40,175 bases of DNA from Bacillota bacterium (lineage in GTDB: Bacteria > Bacillota > Clostridia > Acetivibrionales > Acetivibrionaceae), in assembly GCA_023421115.1 (NCBI GenBank), contig JAEZUI010000163.1:1-40175 (forward strand). Direction: 5' to 3'. Numbering within the stretch: position 1 is the stretch's first letter; every line of letters starts with the position of its first letter. Both the position numbers and the translations under genes were made by a program. Below the pieces are notes generated by a model. The model was given only the letters and a program-made list of their open reading frames with translations, was not told the origin of the DNA and ran no database searches. Positions 1 through 6,893 of this stretch are shown in pieces.

Positions 1-180
1 TTCACGAGCGAAAGCTTGAATTAAAGATTTAATTTGCATGACACTAGTTGTGAGGCAGTGAAGTGTTGAAAGCCGATAGAGGCAAGTAAGTTTGTTTGTT
101 GGAAAGCCGGATGAATCGAAAGGTTCCTGTCCGGTTTGGAGGAGGGGAAAAGATGGAGATCACTTCAAAGTCTTACCTAT
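1..180 (+). mobile_element. Group II intron 3' part, ORF deleted
   Basis: The segment ends with a group II intron domain V at about 103-137: a GCCGGA/TCCGGT stem capped by a GAAA tetraloop. A domain VI-like tail follows and ends in CTTACCTAT at 180. Domains V/VI closely match the end of the second intron (4234-4311). The first 30 bases instead resemble the start of that intron's reverse transcriptase gene (near 2305). From there the sequence jumps almost directly to the region before domain V. This copy has therefore lost nearly the whole ORF, and its 5' part lies outside the window. An ORF-less intron could in principle be mobilised in trans, which is inference. The 69-codon open frame over 92-301 is intron sequence and not a gene. 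Confidence 0.85.
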
Positions 181-352
181 TCCTATAAGTGCCGCTCACG
201 GGTATTTCTTTGGGGTCCGACTCGAACGGCGTCAGCCATGCCGACGTTCTCTGAAATCCTTATGGAACTATATGCTAACTTTAAGTGATTGTTTAAAATG
301 AGTTTAGTGTGCCATCAGTTTTATATTGCGAAGAAAGGTTATATTTGGTGAG
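181..352. other. 3' exon spacer with attC-like inverted repeat
   Basis: Non-coding spacer between the intron 3' end and the HD-domain gene. It holds an imperfect inverted repeat at 224-249 (GAACGGCGTC...GCCGACGTTC). The stretch around 270-295, ATATGCTAA followed by TGATTGTTTA, resembles the sequence downstream of the second intron (about 4355-4392). The two introns therefore seem to sit in related target contexts. No gene is visible here. Confidence 0.4.
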
Positions 353-826
353 ATGAAACAATTTATGAACAGAATTGAGATTTTAAGAAAAAATATAGAT
401 GAAATCCTTTTGAATATAGCAGATGTTGAAGAACGAAGATGTGCTTATTTGCATTTATATGGTGTTGCCCAATTTTGTTCATTAATTGCGTTAAAGCGTG
501 GAGAAAATGCTGAACTTGCAGTAATGGCGGGTATGCTTCATGATATATATTCATATGCTAAAATGGATACAAAAGACCATGCACATAAAGGTGCACTTCT
601 GGCAAAAGAAATTTTGACTTCATTAAGGTTAACAAATGATGATGAAACTAAAATAATTTGTGACGCCATTTATACCCATAGTGAAAAAGAAATAGTGCAT
701 TCAAATTTTAATGAAGTCTTAAAGGATGCAGATGTGTTTCAACACTGTCTATATAACCCAATGCTTGAAATCAAGGAACATGAAAAAGACAGGTATGAAA
801 AACTTAAACTTGAATTTGGTATTTAA
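353..826 (+). CDS. HD-domain hydrolase
   Basis: A small (about 157 aa) HD-superfamily protein. These are metal-dependent phosphohydrolases acting on nucleotides or similar phosphoesters; the substrate here is unknown. The metal-ligand pattern is visible: an early His in YLHLYGV, the HD pair in MLHDIY, HAHKG, then a TH and a late Asp in KDADVFQH. There is no signal peptide or membrane segment, so it should be cytoplasmic. Starts at 326 (TTG), 353 (ATG) and 365 (ATG) are all possible. A weak GGTGAG just before 353 and 12 nt before 365 does not decide between them. The gene is the first of a run of small plus-strand genes, and the Nudix gene follows after about 75 bp. Confidence 0.8.
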   Translation: MKQFMNRIEILRKNIDEILLNIADVEERRCAYLHLYGVAQFCSLIALKRGENAELAVMAGMLHDIYSYAKMDTKDHAHKGALLAKEILTSLRLTNDDETKIICDAIYTHSEKEIVHSNFNEVLKDADVFQHCLYNPMLEIKEHEKDRYEKLKLEFGI

Positions 827-901
827 TAATATTATAAAAACTTATGCAATATTTATATTCAGGCACTGAAATTTTAACAGCACAAAGGAAGTAATTTGAG
901 A

Positions 902-1399
902 ATGGAACTATTTACGATACCTGGAGTAGGTGGAATAATTGAAAAGTGTGTAGATGGTGTTGACTGTATTTTAATACAGGATAGGTTTAAAGAGGATGCA
1001 CCGCTGGAAAAAGGTTTAATTGAAATACCTGCAGGCAAAATCAGAGAGTATGAAAATATTTTTGATTGCCTCAGAAGAGAAATTAAAGAAGAAACAGGTC
1101 TTGATGTAATTGAGATAGAAGGGGAATCTGAATCTTGGATTTGTGAATCAAATGGTTACAGGGTTCTAAATTACATTCCATTTAATTGCTCTCAGAATAT
1201 TCACGGTTATTATCCTATAATGGTCCAAGTATTCATTTGTAAAGTCCGGGGAGAGTTGTTACAAAGTACTGATGAGAGTAAAAACATCAGATGGATTTCC
1301 TTAGAGGAACTTAGTTCATATATTAAAAAGAATGAGGGTTGTTTTTATCCTATGCATACTTTTACGCTGATAAAGTACTTAAAGTCAAGAAATCTGTAA
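902..1399 (+). CDS. Nudix hydrolase
   Basis: A protein of about 165 aa in the Nudix (NUDT/ADP-ribose pyrophosphatase-like) superfamily, which cleaves nucleoside diphosphates linked to another group. The full Nudix box GX5EX7REUXEEXGU is present, starting at GKIREYE and ending in REIKEETGLD. The upstream IPAGK and later VQVFICKV segments fit an ADP-sugar or ADP-ribose pyrophosphatase, but the substrate cannot be fixed. AAGGAAG at 885-891 lies about 10 nt before the ATG at 902; a TTG at 896 is the alternative start. It follows an HD hydrolase, so the pair may clean up nucleotides together (inference). A repeat element begins about 90 bp downstream. Confidence 0.9.
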   Translation: MELFTIPGVGGIIEKCVDGVDCILIQDRFKEDAPLEKGLIEIPAGKIREYENIFDCLRREIKEETGLDVIEIEGESESWICESNGYRVLNYIPFNCSQNIHGYYPIMVQVFICKVRGELLQSTDESKNIRWISLEELSSYIKKNEGCFYPMHTFTLIKYLKSRNL

Positions 1400-1487
1400 T
1401 AAATAACTAATGCGTAGTATTTATATATTCTGAACTTTGGAGCGGTTTGGGATACTACTAATTTAAGCTCAGAGCTGACGGACTTCA

Positions 1488-1582
1488 GAGAACAAGTCCA
1501 TTTGCGTAAAGGGCAAAGCATGTAGAAAGATCTCTGGAGCAGGAGCATGAGGTCATCCTGCCCGCATCGCCTCATCGGGTGC
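1488..1582 (+). repeat. Intergenic repeat element, copy 1
   Basis: Copy 1 of an element also found at 5526-5618 and 6460-6509. Shared blocks are AACAAGTCCATTTG, TAAAGGGCAAAG, GGAGCATGAGGTCAT, CTGCCC and ATCGGGTGC. The GGGCA and TGCCC blocks can pair. An extra hairpin, GGACTT/AAGTCC, lies at the left end. The element lies between the Nudix gene and the second group II intron. Its identity is unknown; an attC-like recombination site or a miniature mobile element are both possible. Confidence 0.7.
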
Positions 1583-2288
1583 AGTTCGCCGCGTTGCGGC
1601 ATAAGTTCGGAGTAGCAACCTGAACAAAAAGCAAGCCAGTCTAAATGACTGAACTGTTCTGACAAATTCAAGGGTGAAATTCCCTTTGCTACCCAGAGTT
1701 AACATCGCTAATACCACCTGATAAGTGGGAGATGGGGTAAGTACTAATACTCTACTATGCGTCTTAAACCTGCCAGTTTAAGGGGTATAAAGTGTAGTGA
1801 AGTCGTAGCCTGAATAGCCTAAACCGCAAGGCATGGCATAATATATGGAGCGGGTATCCAAGAGGCATGGTTAATTAAAACTGAACATGTGTCGTAAAGT
1901 TCCGTCAGCGCCGGCCGGTGAAAGTCGGAAAATCGAAGGTTGAGCAATCCTCAGGGCAGGGTAGTATTGCTCATTACAGCCTGAAATGACTGTAACTGCA
2001 CTGCATAACTGTAACTCAAACAGTGTACCCATTTGGGATAGAGCCTTCCGGAGCACAGCAGGACCTAAACCTCTTAACAAAAGGATAGACAAAACGGAAC
2101 AAGGGATATTGCAATTGCTGGAGCTTGGCAGAGTGTTGAAAGTAATTGTGATACACAGGTATCGTAGTAGTCTGAGCAAGGGAAAGCCTTGTACATGGCG
2201 AAGGGTACCAGACAGTCAAATTCAAAACAAAACAATGTAAAGTGCTAACTCCTGTAAAACACGGGTTGCGTAACCATAGATAATATCT

Positions 2289-4166
2289 ATGAACATTAAA
2301 CGCAGCTTTACGAGCGAACAAGAATTAAAGGACATACAAGATTTCATTTATCGGAAAAGCAAAGAAGGAAAAGGTTTTAATGGAATACTAGAAGCAGCAA
2401 TCAACGAGGTAACAATTACAACAGCTATACATAATATAAAAAGCAATAAAGGTGCAAATACACCAGGGATTGACGGAAGTAGAATGGATAGATATCTTCA
2501 GATGAATAAGGATAAGCTGATAAAACTAATACAAACATAAGTAAAGAATTACAAACCCAAACCTGTCAGAAGAATCTACATACCTAAGGCAAACGGAAAA
2601 CTCCGACCATTAGGGATACCAACTGCAATAGATAAAATAATTCAAGAATGTCTTAGACTAATAATTGAACCAATATGTGAAGCAAGGTTTTATCCTCATA
2701 ACTACGGATTTAGACCATATAGAGCAACGAATCATGCAATGAAAATGGCAATAACGTTATTGAATCTAAAAACAGAACAAAAACCGGTGTATGCAATTGA
2801 GGGAGATATAGAAGCATTCTTTGATAACATTGATCATAGAATACTGCTTAAGAAATTATACAATATAGGTATTTATGACAAAAGAATATTGTGTATCATA
2901 AAACATATGTTGAAATCTGGATACATATATGATGGAGAAAAATATTTGACTCAAATCGGAACAATGCAAGGTGGAATGTTGTCTCCACTACTTGCAAATG
3001 TTTATCTGAATGACTCAGATTGGGTAGTAGGTCGAATGTATCTTCAACCAAAATCAAAATATAAATCTATATCAAGGGCAAGAGAGGCACTAAAAAGAAA
3101 AGGTATTAAACCTAAATACCTAATCCGCTATTGTGATGATTGGATAATATTCACAACAATGTTAAGTGAAGCAACAAGAATCCTGAAATATATGCAGAAA
3201 TACTACAAATATAGATTAAAACTGAATCTTTCAAAAGAGAAAACAATAATAACAAACCTGACAGAGAAAAGAGCAAAATTTGTGGGATATGAACTAGAGG
3301 CAAAACCTCCATGTGCATCGCCACAAAACAAGGGATATAAAGGACTGGTGGGGAAATTTTATCCTAGAAAAGATAAAGTAGTTGCAAAGACAAAAGGAAT
3401 TTGCAAAGAAATAATAAAATTGAAAAACATGAAATCAACACAAGAGATGGCTGCACAAATAGAGAAAATAAACGCTATAATAGTAGGAACAGCAGAGTTT
3501 TACAAAGTAGCTATCTGTAGCAAAACATATGGTTTTATGGATTACAGAATACATCAAACAGCATACAGAACCTTGAGAAAGATATATGGCAAGAAGTATA
3601 AAAAGTACCATATTCCTTTGGCGAAACTTGATAATAGACCACAAAGGCATGAGAAGAGACAAGATAAAACATATGCAGTAAAGCATCAGGAGCTGTGGGT
3701 AGGAATAACCAAGAGTTATATAACTCATAGTCAGAGGGATAAATGCAATTACAATCAAAAAATGACACCATATACAGAAGAGGGTAGAAACTTGTATATA
3801 CGAGATAGGTGTATGAAAAAGAATCCGCCATTAAGTCGCCCACCGATATACGATGAAATAGTCCTGTTTCAATGCAAAGACAAAGAGCTAAATAACTTTG
3901 AATATTACATGAACAGGGAATACGCATATAACAGAGATAAGGGGAGATGTAAAATTTGTGGGAATAATCTAGCACCTTATTTCAGGCATTGTCACCGGAT
4001 TAAGCCGGGATTGCCAATAGAAAAAATAAACAAAGTACCAAATCTGGCGTGGTTATGTTATGATTGTTTAAAAGTAGTAAAAAGTGGAATTGTACCTGAA
4101 AATGCAACATCGAAAATGAAATCAAAAATCCTTAGATATCAAGGACACTTAAAAGTTTTGAAATGA
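2289..4166 (+). pseudogene. ltrA: Group II intron reverse transcriptase/maturase, nonsense
   Basis: The reading frame runs 625 codons but is broken by one TAA at 2538-2540 (codon 84). The same frame continues at once with VKNYKPKPVRRIYIPK and PLGIPTAIDKIIQE, classic RT motifs. A single CAA-to-TAA change would explain this. Domains in order: RT0-RT3 (about 1-200), the RT core with GTMQGGMLSPLLANVYLND, the catalytic RYCDDW (YCDD at 281-284, a variant of YADD), maturase domain X (about 350-480), and a Cys-rich HNH-like C-terminus (about 554-610; CKICG, HCHRIKPG, CYDC) that looks degenerate. If translation restarted downstream, the protein would lack the RT fingers. It is probably inactive unless the stop is read through. 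Confidence 0.85.
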
Positions 4167-4233
4167 GTAGAACTTTATCGTGAGGTAAAGAGTCTATCGA
4201 AAGCCGAAGAAGGTGAGTAGGTTTGGTTGTTGG

Positions 4234-4268
4234 AAAGCCGGATGAATCGAAAGGTTCCTGTCCGGTTT
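4234..4268 (+). ncRNA. Group II intron domain V
   Basis: A 35-nt catalytic hairpin. The outer stem AAGCCGGA pairs with TCCGGTTT, a short asymmetric bulge follows, and the inner stem GAATC/GGTTC is closed by a GAAA tetraloop. It is identical in the first intron copy at 103-137. Domain V is the most conserved intron part, and its integrity here suggests the RNA could still be structured even though the ORF is broken. Confidence 0.85.
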
Positions 4269-4411
4269 GGAGCCGGGGAAAAGCTGGAGATTACTTCAAA
4301 GGCTTACCTATGGCTATGCCCATTGTGAAAGTAAGCCTTTCGAGATTTAGTTGATTCATATATGTTAAAGCTAAGAACTAATGATTGTTTATATAGGTAA
4401 AGGAATACAAT

Positions 4412-4780
4412 ATGAATTGGACAAAAACGCTTAGAATAATTTCAAATATTGCTTATATTGTTGGTGTAGTTATTACCTTATGCTTGGGAATCATCAGCCT
4501 TTTTGGTTCGAATGAAATTATTAACTCTACAGCTATGATTCCATTCACTTGGAAAGAGCAGGCGTTCATCATGCTTGCTTTTGGAACTGTTCCAATGATT
4601 TTGGCTTGTATGGCGGTTTACAAGTTTGGTGCAGTAAATAAAAGCACACGCAAAAAGCGAAATTTTATTTTCATATTTCTACCAGGATTTATTTGCTCCG
4701 CTTGTGCACTATACGTTATTGGTGTGATAATTGTAGGTATGATAAATACTTTTGTCTTTCAAGGGGAGTTGTTTTATTAG
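4412..4780 (+). CDS. Small membrane protein, unknown
   Basis: A 122-aa protein with about three hydrophobic segments (roughly 10-32, 47-70 and 85-112) joined by a basic loop with STRKKRN. I do not recognise a family. AAAGGAA lies 8-12 nt before the ATG. It sits alone between the group II intron and another small membrane protein gene, all on the plus strand. It lacks an obvious export signal other than the first membrane segment. The setting, orphan genes separated by repeat-like spacers, suggests an accessory gene gained by transfer (inference). Confidence 0.7.
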   Translation: MNWTKTLRIISNIAYIVGVVITLCLGIISLFGSNEIINSTAMIPFTWKEQAFIMLAFGTVPMILACMAVYKFGAVNKSTRKKRNFIFIFLPGFICSACALYVIGVIIVGMINTFVFQGELFY

Positions 4781-4919
4781 TGTCACTAATAAGCGTAACA
4801 CGAAGTCAGGTGACGCTAAGCGACAGACCATGCAAAGACCTCGCCGTCCATAGCTCGGATTTGCTAGGGTAAGACTCTGTAGAATAAAATAAATTATATT
4901 AAAAGTTGGGGGTTAGGTT
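4781..4919. other. Structured spacer between orphan genes
   Basis: The 139-bp spacer is less AT-rich than the flanking genes and rich in short inverted repeats: AGCGT (4792-4796) with ACGCT (4813-4817), overlapping a GTCAC/GTGAC pair. The GACCTCGCCGTCC block that follows has a similar G/C-rich character to the spacers holding the repeat element, but I cannot align it to them. It may be a divergent recombination site. The ribosome binding site of the next gene is an unusual G-run, GGGGGTTAGG. Confidence 0.35.
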
Positions 4920-5405
4920 ATGAAATTTGCAAGTAATATTATGCAAGCAAGTATTTTTTTTATCGCAAATGTAATAATTAGTATACTATTTATAAGTTAT
5001 AGTGGAATAAACTATAATCCCGCAGGTGTTAGTGGAAAAGTAACATCTAATAACTTAATATTCTCAATATTATTTTGTGTACTATTAATAAGCACTTGTA
5101 TAATTGCTGGATACTTACGAAAAAAAGGTATACTTTGGGGAGTAGTTTTTACACCAATAGTTGTGTTTATTTTATCATTTTTTGGAACTAGATTAATGGG
5201 CACAATTATGTCTATATTGATATTCCCTATATTTTACTTTATTGCACCATTTACGCCTATAATAGAAGGGATTAATGAACTACTTATATCTAAAAAGGGA
5301 TATTATATTGGTACAGTATTAATGACAAGTATACCTTACTTAATATATATAATTGCTATATTAGGTTATGTTTTTGGAAAAAGGATGAGAAAATCCCAAA
5401 CATAG
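4920..5405 (+). CDS. Small integral membrane protein, unknown
   Basis: A 161-aa hydrophobic protein with about four membrane segments (near 8-28, 40-65, 73-115 and 130-153) and a basic C-terminus, GKRMRKSQ. No motif that I recognise. It starts with ATG after a G-rich Shine-Dalgarno-like stretch. Base composition is very AT-rich, with many ATA codons, more extreme than the housekeeping genes further right, which fits an accessory origin. Immunity, transport or phage-related membrane roles are all possible and none is supported. Confidence 0.7.
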   Translation: MKFASNIMQASIFFIANVIISILFISYSGINYNPAGVSGKVTSNNLIFSILFCVLLISTCIIAGYLRKKGILWGVVFTPIVVFILSFFGTRLMGTIMSILIFPIFYFIAPFTPIIEGINELLISKKGYYIGTVLMTSIPYLIYIIAILGYVFGKRMRKSQT

Positions 5406-5466
5406 TTCATATCATGTAAATAATATTATTTAAATTTTAATAGAATTATTGTGAAGGAAATTAAAT

Positions 5467-5508
5467 ATGAGTGCAACTAAAGCAGCCCACATCCTTGTGG
5501 TAATCTGA
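5467..5508 (+). other. 13-codon ORF with RBS, possible gene remnant
   Basis: ATG preceded by GAAGGAAA at 8-13 nt, encoding MSATKAAHILVVI and then a stop. It lies directly upstream of repeat copy 2. It could be the truncated start of a lost cassette gene or a chance ORF. Confidence 0.25.
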
Positions 5509-5525
5509 ATCACGGGACATGGTCC

Positions 5526-5618
5526 GTCGAACAATCCATTTGCATAAAGGGCAAAGTATGAAGTATGCCTACGAAGAAGGAGCATGAGGTCATTCTGCCC
5601 AATTGATTTATCGGGTGC
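5526..5618 (+). repeat. Intergenic repeat element, copy 2
   Basis: Copy 2 of the element at 1488-1582, with the same order of blocks: GAACAATCCATTTGC, ATAAAGGGCAAAG, GGAGCATGAGGTCATT, CTGCCC and TATCGGGTGC. The middle differs in sequence but keeps its length. A further structured stretch (about 5640-5700) follows before the TPR gene and holds CGACGCC/GGTGACG and two GAAC motifs. Confidence 0.7.
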
Positions 5619-5760
5619 GTAGCACCGCCTCTGGAGAATGGCTCTGTAAGTCCCATTCATCGACGCCGTAAATGGTGACGTTGAACGAAATGCCTCTGAA
5701 CATGGAGTGGCTTTAGAGAACAGCTGATAAAATGCTCTAATAGGAATATATGGAGGGATT

Positions 5761-6369
5761 ATGAGAAAAGTAATATTATTAGTATTTTCAAGCATTGTTG
5801 CCGTATTGTTGATAATTTACATCATGAATATCTTTATTTTTAAGAATTTTAATTCTTATGTCAATTCAATAGAGTGGGAAAAATACTATACTACTGGAAA
5901 TCAATATGATTCTAAAAATGACTATGAAAATGCTATTCTTCAATATGAACAGTCAATTAATGTACTTAAAAAAGAGATTTCAGAAGACAGTACAAATAGA
6001 GTTTTTATATTTCAGGTGCTTTTAAGTAAAGCAGCATGCTTAGAAAAAGCTGGTAAGGATGAGGAGGCAATGCAAATTTATCAAGAGGTAATAACAGAGA
6101 ATGAAAAAGTTGATATGGTACAATATAAAAAACTTTGCAATTCTTATACTGCAGCAGCGTTAATTCAACAAGGATTTATTTACTTGAATACTGATAAAAA
6201 AGATGTAGCTGATAAAAAATTTACTGATAGTTTAGTATACTTACAGAATGTAGATAGACTTGATTATGGTATAAAGAAGAGTATTGAAAGAATAATTGAA
6301 TTTTACAAAATAAATAATGATGAAAAAAAGTCTATGACATTTCAAGGGATTTTGGATACTAATAAATAA
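5761..6369 (+). CDS. TPR-repeat membrane-anchored protein
   Basis: A 202-aa protein with an N-terminal hydrophobic anchor (about 4-28) followed by tetratricopeptide-like helices. One repeat includes YDSKNDYENAILQYEQSI; the next includes LSKAACLEKAGKDEEAMQIY; a third, weaker one is near ALIQQGFIYLNTDKKD. TPRs bind proteins, so a role as an extracellular or membrane-tethered adaptor is likely; the partner is unknown. A TATGGAGGGATT ribosome binding site precedes the ATG. The gene lies between repeat copies 2 and 3, like a single-gene cassette. Confidence 0.75.
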   Translation: MRKVILLVFSSIVAVLLIIYIMNIFIFKNFNSYVNSIEWEKYYTTGNQYDSKNDYENAILQYEQSINVLKKEISEDSTNRVFIFQVLLSKAACLEKAGKDEEAMQIYQEVITENEKVDMVQYKKLCNSYTAAALIQQGFIYLNTDKKDVADKKFTDSLVYLQNVDRLDYGIKKSIERIIEFYKINNDEKKSMTFQGILDTNK

Positions 6370-6459
6370 ATATTTTGTATTTAAATTACATTTGATATTT
6401 ATAGAATAATATTCTGTATGGGTATGTTTGAAGGGATTTTGTAGTTTAAGGAGCACATC

Positions 6460-6509
6460 GTTCAACAAGTCCATTTGAGTAAAGGGCATGCTTACGGGTC
6501 ATCCTGCCC
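6460..6509 (+). repeat. Intergenic repeat element, compact copy 3
   Basis: The shortest copy: GTTCAACAAGTCCATTTG, then AGTAAAGGGCATG, then GGGTCATCCTGCCC. About 40 bases present in copies 1 and 2 are missing from the middle, which leaves a GGGCA/TGCCC hairpin with a 16-nt loop. GTTCAAC fits the RYYYAAC inverse-core pattern of integron attC sites, but no clear matching GTTRRRY is seen. The copy runs straight into the ribosome binding site (GAGGAG) of the next gene. Confidence 0.65.
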
Positions 6510-6521
6510 ACTGAGGAGAAT

Positions 6522-6731
6522 ATGAAAAAGTACATTGCAATATCAATAATACTAATCTGCTTTTTGATTGGGTGTACAAAGGAAGAGAAAACTCAATCAG
6601 ATGAATTAGCTAACAGTTTAGTTACTACCCCGACAGTTGTAAATAAAAGTGAAATTAATAATCTTGATGATATAAAAGCTGATTATGATTATGACAATAC
6701 TCATTGTTCAAATTTTGCAAGATTGCAATGA
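6522..6731 (+). CDS. Very short lipoprotein, possibly truncated
   Basis: A 69-aa predicted lipoprotein. A basic start (MKKYIA) and hydrophobic core end in the lipobox FLIGC, followed by a charged Lys/Glu-rich tether. There is no recognisable domain after it. The C-terminus (HCSNFARLQ) stops abruptly, so this may be the 5' remnant of a longer gene. GAGGAG lies 7 nt before the ATG. GGAGCACGTTGT just after the gene resembles GGAGCACATCGTT just before repeat copy 3, so the gene may be bounded by two related ends. Confidence 0.6.
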   Translation: MKKYIAISIILICFLIGCTKEEKTQSDELANSLVTTPTVVNKSEINNLDDIKADYDYDNTHCSNFARLQ

Positions 6732-6819
6732 TATTTAGGGAGGAGCACGTTGTGTTAGTTAGGGCTTACTCACAAAAATCATTACAAATTGGGATGGTAA
6801 TATTTTCTTCATAATAATG

Positions 6820-6854
6820 AAAGGTATGGGAACATTTATTCTCCATACCTTTTC
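6820..6854. terminator. Bidirectional hairpin terminator
   Basis: AAAGGTATGG pairs with CCATACCTTT around a 13-nt loop, followed by a short T-rich tail on the plus strand. It separates the plus-strand accessory genes from the convergent scaffoldin gene and could serve both. Confidence 0.7.
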
Positions 6855-6893
6855 TGATTCTAAAATAAAGTGAAAGGGACAAATATAAAACTC

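Larger units (their letters stand above)
1673..4311 (+). mobile_element. Group II intron with interrupted RT gene
   Basis: A full-length-looking group II intron. About 600 bases of structured, non-coding sequence precede the reverse transcriptase gene and contain many short hairpins. Domain V is at 4234-4268, and a domain VI-like tail ends in CTTACCTAT at 4311. The 3' end is set by close similarity to the first intron copy. The 5' end is not certain: no clean GTGYG start is visible, and candidates lie between about 1579 and 1760. The encoded protein has a maturase and an HNH-like domain, so it is not a group IIC (attC-targeting) type by protein layout. The internal stop codon suggests the element is no longer autonomous. 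Confidence 0.8.

Noticed and set aside
92..301. 69-codon ORF at the left edge
   Set aside because: It covers group II intron domains V/VI and the exon spacer; there is no protein-like signal.
1488..1582. Calling the repeat element a proven integron attC site
   Set aside because: No matching core pair (RYYYAAC with GTTRRRY) closes the structure and no integrase is visible; kept as a hypothesis only.
1488..1582. c-di-GMP riboswitch resemblance (GGGCAAAG)
   Set aside because: The conserved GEMM helices and tetraloop/receptor are absent.
1871..2321. Overlapping 80-100 codon frames on both strands in the intron leader
   Set aside because: The region is structured intron RNA (domains I-IV), and the frames match no family and have no ribosome binding sites.
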